Positions 49,308-61,300 of a stretch of DNA of 64,000 nucleotides are shown here, piece by piece (position 1 is the first letter of the stretch; the number at the start of each line of letters is the position of its first letter). The position numbers were made by a program, and so were the translations under genes. The stretch is from Pipra filicauda (lineage: Eukaryota > Chordata > Aves > Passeriformes > Pipridae): contig NW_024104998.1 in the NCBI RefSeq assembly GCF_003945595.2, forward strand, positions 5,524,721 to 5,588,720, in the 5' to 3' direction. Under the pieces are notes generated by a model. The model worked only from the letters and a program-made list of their open reading frames with translations. It ran no database searches and had not been told where the DNA came from.

Positions 49308-51311
49308 TTGGTGCTATGTGAAAAAACACTTATAGTTTTTTTTAACCTCACACCTTCCAGCAGTGAACTGTTCCTGTTCATAAAGAAATAATGTGGAGGC
49401 ACTTTATTAGAACAAAGACAAGGAACATCTCAGTGTTAATCTCATTGGCAGTATTTGGTTTGGAATCTGTAGGCTCATTTTCCCCTGGCCAGGAAAAGCT
49501 GTTGTTCTAACCAGAATTTGAGTTGACTTTCTATGCCAATCTCAGTTTCATTATTAAAATTCAAACCAAACTTACCCCACGGAACAAATTCATTTGCTGC
49601 TCGATGACCTCATTACATAGTTAATTTCCTTGTTCCTGGACCTGCCTCAGGAGGTTTTTTGATTTCCATTAGGCTGTTCAATTAACTGACCATTAAACAA
49701 CCAGTTCAATAGTTAATCTCCAGCCCTTAACATTTAATAAGAAAAGCTGCCTTGATAAATTTAAAAACTGGTTTTCTCTGTGGATACTGGGATTTGTAAC
49801 ATGAGTGTATAGAGCAGCAGTCAGCAGGTGGCATTATGTGATAAGAATATGGCTCTCGAAAATTTGGAACCTCTCTAATCTTTCAGTGTGATTCCCCCCA
49901 AAAACTGATCCTTTCCAACATTGCCTCGTGTTTGATTTTATATTTTTTTAAATTTCCCTATTAGTTAGTGTAGCTTTTTAAAACGTTTTATTGCATCTAA
50001 ATACATTTCTATTAGTTAGGTTCATAGAAGTGTTACTCTTCTATTAGCTCTTTTAAACTGTCAAACTGTTTGGCGGATGGCCTTGATTCTGGTTCTGTAC
50101 TTTTATTTTCCTCTGCTTCTTGTTAAATCTAAAGAAAACCTTAGATTTATATGTTTATAGTGTTTCGGGGTCTTCTTAGCTGCTTATTACACCACTGATG
50201 CCTTCCCTGTTGATTGTCTGAACTTCAGTCTAAAATGTTTTTAAATATTCTGTGATTGTTGCTTCTTTGATTTGGAAATAGTCATTGGGAAAAATCCATA
50301 AAGATATTATCATACTTATTTTTCAAGACCCTTCTTAGTTGGACTGTGAGCTGCATGTCATAAATCCTGTGGCCTGATCAGGGCTAGAAAGGCAAGATCT
50401 TATGAGAACAATTGATTATCTACATATTGGATTTCTCCACAATTTATTGATGTTCCCCTAACCCTTCTACTTTCCCTCAGTTTATTGCAGTTTTTCTTAA
50501 TTGGCCTTTTTCAAGTATGCTGAGATTTTTCTCTCTGATTTGTGTGCTAGGGTAATTTTAGTTTAAATTTTACTTTAAAGATGAGTCCACAGGTACAGAA
50601 ATCTCAAAAATACTCAACTTCATGAATAACCTTTTGAAACTGCAAGTAAAGCTGAAAAAGATTTTCTAGCTCACCGCATCCAGTTTTATGTAACTTCAAA
50701 CTCTGTGCCATCTGATTCATTTAAAAAGCTTACTGAGCTGCTATTTAAAAGCAATTATTTTCTTGACTTCTCTAATCCTGATGCAAAGTTATATAGAATC
50801 TGATTGTCCTAATGTTTATAAACATCTGTTAATCTCAGATTTGAAAGTATTCTTGGCTAGTTCAAGTCTTTTTAACATGCCCATGCTGCCTTTCATTTCA
50901 GTGCTTGAAAATTCCCTAGCTATTATCGCAGCATGTTTCTTCAGTATCTCTGTCTTACTTGAGTAAACAACCCAACTTCTTTTGTTGGGGCTGTCTTCTT
51001 CTTCATGAATAACAGTTTTCCCCACCTTTTCTGATATTGATTCGCTTGGTTCGGATAATACATACAGTTAAAATGTTTCTGGCCAATATTTGTTTTCCAG
51101 AGGGTCTTTGCTCATTCAGTACAGAAGTTGCTCAGAGTTTAGTAAATGGTTGATTCTTCAGTATTCTCTTGCATCTTTGGTGGGCATCTTCCTTTTCCTT
51201 ATACTGAATGACTTGTTTGATACTTACTTTGATTTCTGTGCTGCTCTCACGAGGATATAAATATTTATTGCAGGCTTTGTAAATGTGTTTTATAGCATCT
51301 TAAGCCTAGGC

Positions 51312-51328
51312 ATGATGATGATGATGAT
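51312..51328. repeat. (ATG)n microsatellite
   Basis: Five ATG units in intron 8. Confidence 0.85.
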
Positions 51329-52389
51329 TAGGACAAGATTGTTTTTATTCAGTATCAAATCAGTAATGACTGGTTTCATTTTTCGGCAGTTTTTCATATA
51401 ACTCTATGGTTTTCTGTTCTCATCAACTTCAACTTCAGAAAGAAACACTTAAAACTATTGCCTGGTTTTGAATTCTTTATTAAGGAAAAAGACTTAATAA
51501 ACAAGTTTGTAGAACTACAAATACAGTGACCATTGTGATGTTCAAGCAACGTGTCAGAGATAAGATATAAATGCGGACAACAGCAAGGCTAAAATTGGTG
51601 GTATTGGGTGGTATTTGCTTGCCTAAAAACCCACACTGTTTCCAGGAATATTTTTATCTTGTCTGTTGAATGAGATGAAGTATACAATGGCCTAGTACAG
51701 TAGTTATGCCAGCAGTCTCTGTGTTTCTTCTGTATGTGTCATCTATATGTTATCATCTGTAATCAGCCTTCTAAGACATGTTTATCACCGGCAGGCCATC
51801 TTCCCTGTTTTACCTCCCAACTTCTTAGGATTTACCTGTAACCATCCACAATGGGTGATTCTTTGCCGTGCCCACCTCCTGCATGTGAATAAAATGTCTA
51901 ACTGATCTTGGCTCTCGAGAAGAATTAGCGTAGTGTGAATTTCTTTATTCAAAAAAATGTATATTCTTTAACCCACAGTAGTATTGAATGTGCTTTAAGT
52001 TGTTATTAAGTCTTGCGTATGCCAGAAGTTAACAACAAGATTGTTTGCAGGAATTAGGATGATGGTTGATCCCCTCTATCCTGGCAGCTATTCTTCTGCA
52101 GTATTAATTTTTGCAACCTTTCTCTGGTGTTGGTTAGCTGTGTAAAGTTCTACTAGGGTTGTGTTGGTAACTGTTTGGGAGTGAAGTATCAGATAAGATT
52201 GATTGGGACTGGACTATAGAATGGAAAGAAAGCAACTTTGAAACTTGATTTCTCCATGTATCTTTTTGTTATACTCCTCAATGGTTACAGTAGGTTTATT
52301 AAACTTCTTGCATTTCTAGAGGAGATGTATCATTTCCATGCTTTTTGATCATCACAAAACTTGTGTAACAAATGTCTCTCTTCCTCTAG

Positions 52390-52574
52390 GGATTTTTGGC
52401 TAATCAGAAGAGAGCTGAGAACTTGAAAGATCCTTCTGTGCTGCCTGATTTGTGTTTGAGTCATGCAAATCAGCTGATGATTATGTTAACTAATCACAGA
52501 AAACTGTTAGATATTAAACAGAAATGTACCACTGCCAAACAAGAGCTTGCAAATAATTTGCAAGTCAGACTGAA
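52390..52574 (+). CDS. RB1CC1: RB1CC1 coding exon 7 (residues 394-454 plus 2 nt)
   Basis: Encodes GFLANQKRAENLKDPSVLPD, LCLSHANQLMIMLTNHRKLL and DIKQKCTTAKQELANNLQVR, ending in Leu 454. Acceptor TCCTCTAG|GGA, donor CTGAA|GTAAGT. The split codon AA+G gives Lys 455. Confidence 0.96.
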
Positions 52575-53474
52575 GTAAGTTACAACTTTGCAAATTTTAT
52601 TGCTTCAGGTTGCAGCAAGGCTGTTTAAGGAATGTGTGTCTTAAGGAAATCATTACTATGAGAAAGAGTGAATGCCTGGTAACTTCTCTGTTAGTATGTG
52701 TTCCTAATTGCTTAACGTTGACTTGTTTGTATTTGTTTCACTTTTGCTTGACTTCTCTCAATAAACGCAATTTATTTTTTTTTTTTAACTTGTGGTATAT
52801 GCCTCCACCGTATGTATTCTCCAGTGGCAAAGTTGTTGTAATGTTTCTCCTCGAGCCCACCAGTTGATCACCTTTTCAGTAGTTACCCTGTGATTTAGTT
52901 ATGTTGGTGGCTGTGCTTGAAATTAATCTATTGATTGTATCATGGATAATTGAAGTTGTGGTTACGAAGTGTAGGAATTTATATGTTAAAGGGTCTGTTT
53001 CTTTGTGTGGACTTCCCAAACAGAGTTTTGTTCTTAATTCTTTGACAATATTCCTACTCTTACTATCTTTTGCTGACACTTTTCAATAAATATTGATAAG
53101 ATTTATAAACTAAAAGTAGTCTTTTTTTTACTGAGTATGTATCAGCTTTTTTAATTCTACTGAAGAAAGTTACATTATTATTGGTCCTAAGGTCATTTAT
53201 GCTAAGATCATTTCTTGCCAAAACAATAGCTCTACTCAAATGATGGTAAATGTTCATTTTTTGAACACTGATGTGGATGACTTACTGTAAGAAATTAACA
53301 GGCACCTGCAAGGTGACTACTGAATTCTGAGTAGCTTGGTACTTTCAGATGGTCTGTTATTGTCCCATGTGAAATGATGCCATTGTTCATTTCATCCAGA
53401 CGTTGCTAACCTAATTTAAATGAAAAAAAAGATTACTGAGTTACAATCTTCTAAAGTGTAACCTACTTTTGTAG
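52575..53474 (+). other. RB1CC1: Intron 9 (900 bp)
   Basis: AT-rich, from GTAAGT to TTTTGTAG. Nothing recognisable inside. Confidence 0.85.
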
Positions 53475-53661
53475 GTGGTGTTGTTTTGTAATGCTTCATG
53501 CTGACCAAGATGGAGAGAAACTACAAGCATTGCTTCGTCTTGTAACAGAACTCCTAGAAAGGGTCAAAGTTGTAGAGGCTCTCAGTACTGTTCCTCAGAT
53601 GTACTGTCTAGCTGTTGTTGAGGTTGTGAGGAGAAAAATGTTCATAAAACACTACAGGGAG
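53475..53661 (+). CDS. RB1CC1: RB1CC1 coding exon 8 (residues 455-517)
   Basis: Encodes WCCFVMLHADQDGEKLQALL, RLVTELLERVKVVEALSTVP and QMYCLAVVEVVRRKMFIKHY, ending RE. This is one of the most conserved stretches of the N-terminal scaffold. Donor GGGAG|GTAAGT, phase 0. Only an 82-bp intron separates it from the next exon. Confidence 0.96.
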
Positions 53662-53743
53662 GTAAGTAAATAAAATTTTGAGACCAAACCTTTGTGTCAG
53701 TGTATAAATTGACAACTAACTACATATTTTTTCCCTTTCGCAG

Positions 53744-53825
53744 TGGGCAGGTGCTTTAATAAAAGATGGGAAACACCTATATGAAGCTGAAAAGGCAAAA
53801 AGGGAATCTTTCGGTAAACTGTTCA
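53744..53825 (+). CDS. RB1CC1: RB1CC1 coding exon 9 (residues 518-544 plus 1 nt)
   Basis: Encodes WAGALIKDGKHLYEAEKAKR and ESFGKLF. Acceptor CTTTCGCAG|TGG, donor TTCA|GTAAGT. The single A joins GG of the next exon to make Arg 545, restoring the conserved KLFRKSFLRNRLFRG. Confidence 0.95.
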
Positions 53826-54658
53826 GTAAGTACTTTCTCTTATGTGAAATCAGAATTGTGTTGAAGTATAACTTTTTTAGTTAAAATACTTTCATTGTAT
53901 TTTAATTTCAATACCTGTATAATTTTTGTAAACTTAAATAGGAAGTTCATGCAGTGTGTCAGGTGTTCCTACTGTGAACAAAATGTTTTTCTATTAATCA
54001 AACCAGAGAACTGTTTTATATAATTATCCAAAATACTGTGAAAGTTGTGATTAGTTTAATGTTTGTAAAAGATAAGATTTCTACCTATTAAATTTTAATG
54101 CAGTTTTTGTTTAAATATTCCCTGTGTGCTTTATTGTTCTTCTAAACAACACTTTTAAAACTATTACTGGATATTTGGGTGTTGCTTTGACTTCCTCTGG
54201 ACTACTTAAGAAAAACCCAAGAACTAAGACCCATGTCTAAAGACCTTGATCAGAAGTTTAAAGAAAACTTAGAAATGAAGTTGCTGGTAAAAGTATTCTT
54301 TTTATTCCTTCTGCAAAGTCTGCAACTTGTGTTCTGAATTGGCAGCTAAAATAAGAAATTTTTGGAAAGAAGATTAGCAAGGTTAGAGTGAAGGTTTGGA
54401 AAAGAAGTGGAGGATTTTGTATGGGTGAGCATTAAGCAGAAGGAGGCTTCCATGAAGTGAGAAGTTCTACCTGAATGATGAGGTTTTGCCTGAAGTTCTG
54501 TGGTCATTCACAATTTTATGTTGTCAACAAATGGCATAGTTAGCTTTCAAATGTAGTTCAGCTGTAAAACTGAAGTAACTTAATTGTTTTCTGTTGAGAC
54601 ATTGTTTGTATGTTGCATTTCTTTCTTTAAATAACTTTTTTCTCTCTTCCTTCCCCAG
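53826..54658 (+). other. RB1CC1: Intron 11 (833 bp)
   Basis: From GTAAGT to CTTCCTTCCCCAG. Nothing recognisable inside. Confidence 0.85.
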
Positions 54659-54720
54659 GGAAGTCTTTTCTAAGGAATCGTTTGTTTAGAGGACTTGACT
54701 CCTGGCCTCCATCCTTTTGT
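54659..54720 (+). CDS. RB1CC1: RB1CC1 coding exon 10 (residues 545-565)
   Basis: Encodes RKSFLRNRLFRGLDSWPPSF and C. A short 62-nt exon with acceptor CTTCCCCAG|GG and donor TTTTGT|GTATGT. It joins in frame to the conserved KPRR-containing segment of the next exon. Confidence 0.95.
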
Positions 54721-55744
54721 GTATGTACTCGTATCTTTGGGTTTGTTTAATTTCTATATACAGCAGTTTCAGGAATTAAAAACCTAAGCTTAATTCATTC
54801 AAGCTATGTCCTTGTCACATTGCTGTGACACAAATGAAAAGGCTGGGAGCTAGTGGCCTATATTAACACTGGTTTGTAACTTGCAGTGTAGTGGGAAAAA
54901 AAATGTCAACTTAATACTCCTGTTTATTAAGGAGTCTGTGATATTGAACAACAAATTGCTGTTAATGGTCAGAAAAAAAGAAGCCAGGAGGAATAATTTG
55001 ATCATCTAATCATCTTGTGAATAATAGAGCCATAAAATTAATCGGATGGTAAAAGCAAGTAAAAGGTCTCCCTGTTTCCTGATAATCACTGAATAAGTGG
55101 AAAAGCATTTTTGTCTTTTAATTGGCTGATAACATGAAGAGGTGAAAACTATATCTGTAATTAAGCATTGACTGCTAACTTTGATTTTGTACAGCTTGTT
55201 TAATTGAAGTAAGCTAACTCCCTGATTCTAATGTTGCCATCTCACTTTGCCTTTTTAACGTTTTAGCTTCTCCTTTCCAGCTTTTTTTTTTTTTTTAAGG
55301 ATACTTGGAAAATAGGAATGCTACTCATTTCAATGTTTCAAATACTGAACTGAGTTAATATTTTACTGTCTGTTCAGCAGCATAATAAATAAAGCTTCAA
55401 TGCCATCTCTTATCCCTTAACTTTTAAACTCATCCATAATATTTATGAAGCTTGGAAATAGGGAGGAAGTTGGACTAGATGCTTGGAGATGGATAGAAGT
55501 AGTGGATACAAATGTGAAGGTGTTTGTTGGTTGGTTGGTTGGTTGGGTTTTTTTGTGTGTGTTTTTGGTTTTGGTTTTTTTTAGGGGGATGGGACATGGT
55601 TTCTTAAAAAAAAAAAAAGAAATCTTTTGAGAGAGATCAGTTTAACATCTTTTCTGTGTTATTTATTAAGCTCTTTTTAATCCTTCCTTGGTAATCTTGA
55701 TTTTTACCTTTACAACAATGTGTAAATTAATTTCTTCTTTACAG
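54721..55744 (+). other. RB1CC1: Intron 12 (about 1.0 kb)
   Basis: From GTATGT to TTTACAG. Carries a short (TTGG)n run at about 55525-55547. Nothing else is recognised. Confidence 0.85.
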
Positions 55745-55848
55745 ACACGAAAACCTCGCAGATTTGACAGTGAGCTTCCAGATATCTCATTGAGTGACTT
55801 GCAGTTTTTACAGTCTCTTTGTCCTTCAGAAGTACAACCATTACTCAG
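55745..55848 (+). CDS. RB1CC1: RB1CC1 coding exon 11 (residues 566-599 plus 2 nt): KPRR and LQFL motifs
   Basis: Encodes TRKPRRFDSELPDISLSDLQ and FLQSLCPSEVQPLL. KPRR at residues 568-571 matches the position of the mammalian nuclear localisation signal (KPRK). LQFL at 584-587 matches the mammalian LQFL motif (582-585) whose mutation is reported to abolish ATG13 binding. Both are offset by +2 relative to human, consistent with small insertions in the variable segment of the exon at 43278. Donor CTCAG|GTAAAG; the split codon gives Arg 600. Confidence 0.95.
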
Positions 55849-58190
55849 GTAAAGCACCTTTTTAAACTTTGTGTGTTACAGAAATAGCTTCCCCTGGTGG
55901 TCCCACCTTCTTCAGCTTTCCAACCCCAAATTCATTTGCCATAAAGAACAGACAAGGATATTTTCTGAACTGATACCATTCTTAACCAGTGGTCTTCACT
56001 GATACATATCTACGTACTTCATGTACTCAAGCTCTGATTTGAACACATGTATCTGTATCGAGATGTAAAGCATGATGGATGTTCTTTTGAGCTGCCTCAT
56101 GGTTTAAAAAAAAAAATGTTGTCAGTTTCAAACTGAAATAAACTCATAACTTTGTGTTGTCAGATCAGAATTAGATTAGATTTTTTTATTTTGCTTTTGC
56201 TTTTTGTTATGTGCTATTCCAGAGGAAATAAAATTAATGTCTTTAGCTCAGCTCTTAGGGATCTCTAATATTCAATTACTGTTTTCTCTCTAACACACTG
56301 ATTTTACTAAAAAGTGTATTCTTCAAGTGCCTCTGCTGTCTATGGAAATCCATAATTTTGAGTAGAAGCTTTGTTTCTGTGTTTCTTACTTCCCAGCAGT
56401 GAGGTGGACATGCATATGTAGACAGGAAAGCTACTGTTTTGTCTCACAAGAAATGTGACAGGTTTAGTTTCTTATCTAGAACTTGGAGATGACTTTCTGG
56501 AAAAGATGACTGTTAGAGTGAGCTTTCAAACTTGCATGTCTTAAACCTGGAGCAGTCAAGATGGAGAAATACCAACCAAGATAATGGGCAAGAAACGGGC
56601 AGTAGCAAGTTCTCTGTAAGGTTCTGTCTAAGAGGAGATCTATCAGTATGACTACATTTGGATGTTTCATGTTTCACCATCCTTCACTAGACGAGGTCTG
56701 CAGAGACTTGCTGAGATTTTTATTTTTTTTTCCCTGCCCCAAGGCCACAATCCCACAAAGGTGGGATTACATTTGCAAAGGTAAATGCAAGAGGCAGATG
56801 CTTCACTGCCATCTGTCAGTTACCTATCATGTTCACCAACAGTGTCAGTCCAATACCTGTTACTGGTGCTTAACGCAGGTGTGGAATTAACTGCTTTTTT
56901 CCACCTATATTTTGTGCTGGCGTTCTTTTTGATTCATTATCTTTGTGGTATTGTTGTTGGAGTTTAGAATAAGTGTAGTGGACTTGGTCTGCTTGACAGT
57001 GGATTTGCGCTACGTCATGCTATAGTTCATGCTCCCTTTTAATTTTTCTTATTCTGCTCTTAGTCTTGTTCCTCATTGATTCTGCAGGGGGGAAAAAGTG
57101 CAAGTCAAAGTATCTTATTGCTAATGTTTGCCTGATTTTTTGATTTGTGAGAATTTTACAAGCTTTCTGGGAAGTTTGTACTGAGTTGAGGGCAAATTTT
57201 GCCTTGCTATTGTCCAAAAACCAATCCCTAACTAAGCTGTTTTAGTTGGTCTGAATTGTAGTGACATAGTTTTCCACTTGATGGCAATAGAGGTGGGATT
57301 ATGTCATGTTCCTCCCGGTTTTTTGGCTCAGTGTTGCATTTAGTGAAAATATAGATAATAGAGGTGAACTTGCAACTCAAGTGCAAAGCTGTCACACGCT
57401 TTGGGTAGACACTGAGCTTCAGAAGAAACTTGAGTAGTACATCCTTTGGTATATTCATTTAACATGTAAAGAGCAAGCAACAGGCAAACTGAGACCCAGC
57501 ACAAAATCCTTTTCTATCAGACTGAACCCCTGAGCTGCATAATTAAAATGATTTTTCAATTTATTTACAGTGCCTCAGTCTTCTGAAATTATATGCTTGA
57601 GCAATTATTGAAATCTTAATTTTTAAAAAATACACTAGGTACCACTTACCCTATATATTGAGCAGTGAATGCAAAATACATTGAGGTGTAATCTTGCAAC
57701 ACTTGCAATGTGATCATGACACATCAGTCAGTCTTTTAATTCGGGTTACCTATCATGAAAATGAAATAGTAGAGAATTAATTGCTACTTCAAAGGAAGAG
57801 CTGTGTTGAAGAGAATCCAACTGGAGAGAAGAACAGAGTCATTTGCAAACATAAGTGCTTCAATTACAGATCTAATCACTACCAATTCTCTTCTGTTACT
57901 GTTATTGTAACTCTAGGTCCTACTGGCAAATGTTTCCTGTGGGAGAAAAGACTGACATGTTACTTGCCCATTGTGTTTATTGTTATCTACTCCTTAAAAG
58001 CTCTCAAGGTTTTAATTTCAAGCGCAAATACCGGGTAGTCTTACTAGATTTTCCATGTAAAATAGATGAAATAAATCAAGTACGAACCTTATACAGAGGG
58101 AAGTTTAGTGTCGTTGAAATACACACTTTAATATATTTGAATATTAAACTAACTGTGTGGGGAAAAAAGTAATCCTGTACTATTTTTAAG
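55849..58190 (+). other. RB1CC1: Intron 13 (about 2.3 kb)
   Basis: From GTAAAG to an acceptor ending TATTTTTAAG, a less favoured AAG trinucleotide. No repeat or gene is recognised. Confidence 0.85.
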
Positions 58191-58317
58191 GGTTCCCATA
58201 CTGTGTGACTTCGAATCTCTTCACCAGCATGTACGTGCTCTACATAACCTGGTAAAGGCAGCACAGAGTTCGGATGAAATGTCACAAACGATTACAGACC
58301 TGCTGAATGAACAAAAG
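58191..58317 (+). CDS. RB1CC1: RB1CC1 coding exon 12 (residues 600-642)
   Basis: Encodes the rest of Arg 600, then VPILCDFESLHQHVRALHNL, VKAAQSSDEMSQTITDLLNE and QK, the end of the folded N-terminal domain (about residues 1-640 in mammals). Acceptor TTTTTAAG|G, donor CAAAAG|GTATTT, phase 0. Confidence 0.95.
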
Positions 58318-61300
58318 GTATTTTTTCTTTCCTTTACCAATAAAAAAGTATATTATATTCAAAATAGTAGAATATTTTCATGATATTGTTTTATAAAACA
58401 CTTCAGAAAGCAACTTTGTTTTTCCTGATGTAAAGATTGGTCTCATTACTGCATAAGTTTCCTTTCTAATCATGAACTAGTAAACATTCCAAAGATTTTG
58501 AGCTCTTCAAACGCGTAAAGCGAGTATCTAGAGAGTAGTCAAAAGATATTCAATAGCTTCTAAACATTTAATAGATGCTTCTATTCCGCAGAAGTTGTAG
58601 AATTATACTGTTAATATTTTTTTCTGCCACTTTCAGATCTTCTGACGAAGGCAGAATGTCTGCATTCTGCCTTAGTCACTTTAGTTTGTATTCAATGAAG
58701 CTGTTGTTTCTCTAGATTTCTGCATTGCTTCTTAGGTCCTTTTGGCACAAGCAGTTAAGGAGATTTTAAGGCCTTGGTTGGCTGTTGTGCAGCTTTCTTC
58801 TTTGAGTACAGAAGGAACAGATGGCAAAAAGATCTTCTCCTAGTTTTTCTGCCTGTCAAGCGGATATCTTCCCCTAGAAACTGTGTTTCTGCCAATCACT
58901 TTTGCTTCTGTGCGTTCAGCCTCTAACTTTCGTAATACATCAAACAGAGTCCTTTTAGCTTCTGACTGCAGCCTGTCTCAGTGAAACTCTGGGTGAATTC
59001 AGCAATGCTTAAGATTTTTTGTGAAGATGACTGCTTCAAGTTTGGAGTTTTTTCTGTAGAAAATCAGTGTCAGTTTGGGGTACTGCTGTCATTTATGGTG
59101 TAAATTCTTGTATGCACTTGACTGACTAGAAGCATCTTCTGTAACTGCTAAGGCTGTGGGCATGTTTAATTTTGAATAGCAATTTCCTGCTTAAACCAGG
59201 TGACACGAAGTCCTCTATCTTTTTATTTCTCTCCGACTTGAAAGACTTCCAATAAATCTCCTGTTCATTTATGTAAAATATGAAATCTGGGCTGTTCTAT
59301 AACCTAGAAAAGGTGTGTCACCTAAGTAATTTTTTAGCTATTTTCTCTCTTTATGAAGATTGTTTTTCAAATGAACAACCATTAAGAACAAGAATATTAG
59401 GGCCTTAACGCTGTTAGCCACTGAAATGCCTGGAAGTGGTGTAAATTCTGTGATATCTTGAAGTTTTCTGAACATGCCCTTTCAACAGACCTTTGTCTGA
59501 AATACAGAAGTTCACTCTCAACATGGTCTATCCTGAAATTTATCTTGTACGAAACCAAGATAAACACCTAAAACAGGTGTTCTAGTAAATTAATTTTTCA
59601 CTAAGGCTTGCAGTGTCAGAAGAGTGAGAAATTTAAGATTTAATTCGAAATATACATAGTAACAGTAGAAAAATAAACAGGAAATGTGCCTGACTTCTTG
59701 AATTCTTTGTGGTTTGCCCTTCTTGGTTCAGATTTGCCTATCTTGAGAAATTTTTGTCAGTATCTGGCTGCACAAAAAAAGATGTTTGTCAAATCAGGAG
59801 AATATTCTTCGCACTCTTCTCTTTTGCTGTACTTTGACCACTTTGGATTCCTGGCTGACGCAGAAATGTCAAGTGTTTAGACAGATTTGGATAATTGTCT
59901 CTTTCCTTAGAGTAAATTGCATTGCACAGTTAGAACTGGGCCATTCATGATGTCATCTTGAAAATGCCCATTTCTGTGTGTAATTTCAGTGATTCATTTA
60001 AACTCTTTTTGGAATTGAAGCAAATAGATTTGTCGGAGACTTTTTTTATTCTCAAAGACAGTGCTCTTGTTACTACATGATGAAAGTCTTTCTCTGGCAT
60101 TGCTTTTCCCACAGATAATCTGGAAGTGTTTTTTAAATTATGCTACTTTTGCCTATTTTTTTTTTTTTTATAGAATTACTGAAATAATTTTTAAAATATT
60201 CCTTTTTTATCCCTAGTATTGATAGGAATTTAGAGTAAGTAATTAGAAGGATGAATAAACATTTAATGATTGTCCCGAAGATGCCTACAACTTCATGCAG
60301 CCACACATTCTGTTGGAGAACTGATATATTGTCCCAATTTGGTGCAGAGTTGACAACAAACTGTGTTGAGTGTTGCCCATACAGCAAATTATTGCTCTTG
60401 CACTTTCCCAAGGACACACATTTGACCCCATCCTCCCTTTCCATGCTAGTGGCAGCAGAAGCCTGATTCTTTAAATTGGACTGGGATAGTTCTCCTGAAT
60501 TGTTGGTAGTGCAGAAGTCTTTCCAGGTCAAATGGGAGCTCATCCTACTGCATCAGCCACAGCAACTGGTCTTTTAGTAGTTGCTTTAGGCAGGAGAGAA
60601 AAGTTGTGACTGTAGACAAGTGAGCAAAGAGCAAGTCAGAGGAGATCCACTACCTTACTAGGGGTGTTAAGAGTATTTCTTTCTAAGTGTCCCCATACCT
60701 CTTACTGTTTCAGCTTCCAGGTTCATAGAACGTGATGATGTGCTTCTCTGTCTGATTTCTTATTTTAGTATTGCATCAGGGTAGTTAAAGAATATGGTTG
60801 TGGATATTTGTTTAATTTGTTACTACTTTGAAATCTGTTTTTCTCTTCAATGGTTTCTGCTCATTCTTTGTAATTTAATAGTCTCACATCAAAGATGTGG
60901 CTGTGCCCTCTTGTTTCCCTAATACAGGAAAGTTTAAGCAGATCAACAATTGGGTTAAAAGGTGTCCAGGAGAAAGTTAAGGTGCTGGTAGGAGTTGGGT
61001 AAGATGATTAAGGTGTCTGCTCCATGGTTAGTAAGTGATTAACATATGCAATCCTTTGCTGTTAAAAGTTTCTCTTGTAAGAGCAGCTGGCTTTTCAAAT
61101 CAGATTATGAATCTACCATTTCTTCTAGTTGAGTTCTAAATTCAAACACTGTTTGTAGTCTCTCTAAGAGTTGCCCCATTCTCTGAGTATGTTTATTGTA
61201 GTAACATAAGTAGAACAAGGCAAGTAATCCAACAATACCTGGGAACTGTGAAATTAATTCTGCTTTTCTGTCTCTGCTTTCTATCTTTTTCTTGTTCACT

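Larger units (their letters stand above)
47683..52389 (+). other. RB1CC1: Intron 8 (about 4.7 kb)
   Basis: From GTAATA to CTTCCTCTAG. It contains a (TA)n run at 49290-49307 and an (ATG)5 run at 51312-51328. Nothing else is recognised. Confidence 0.85.
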
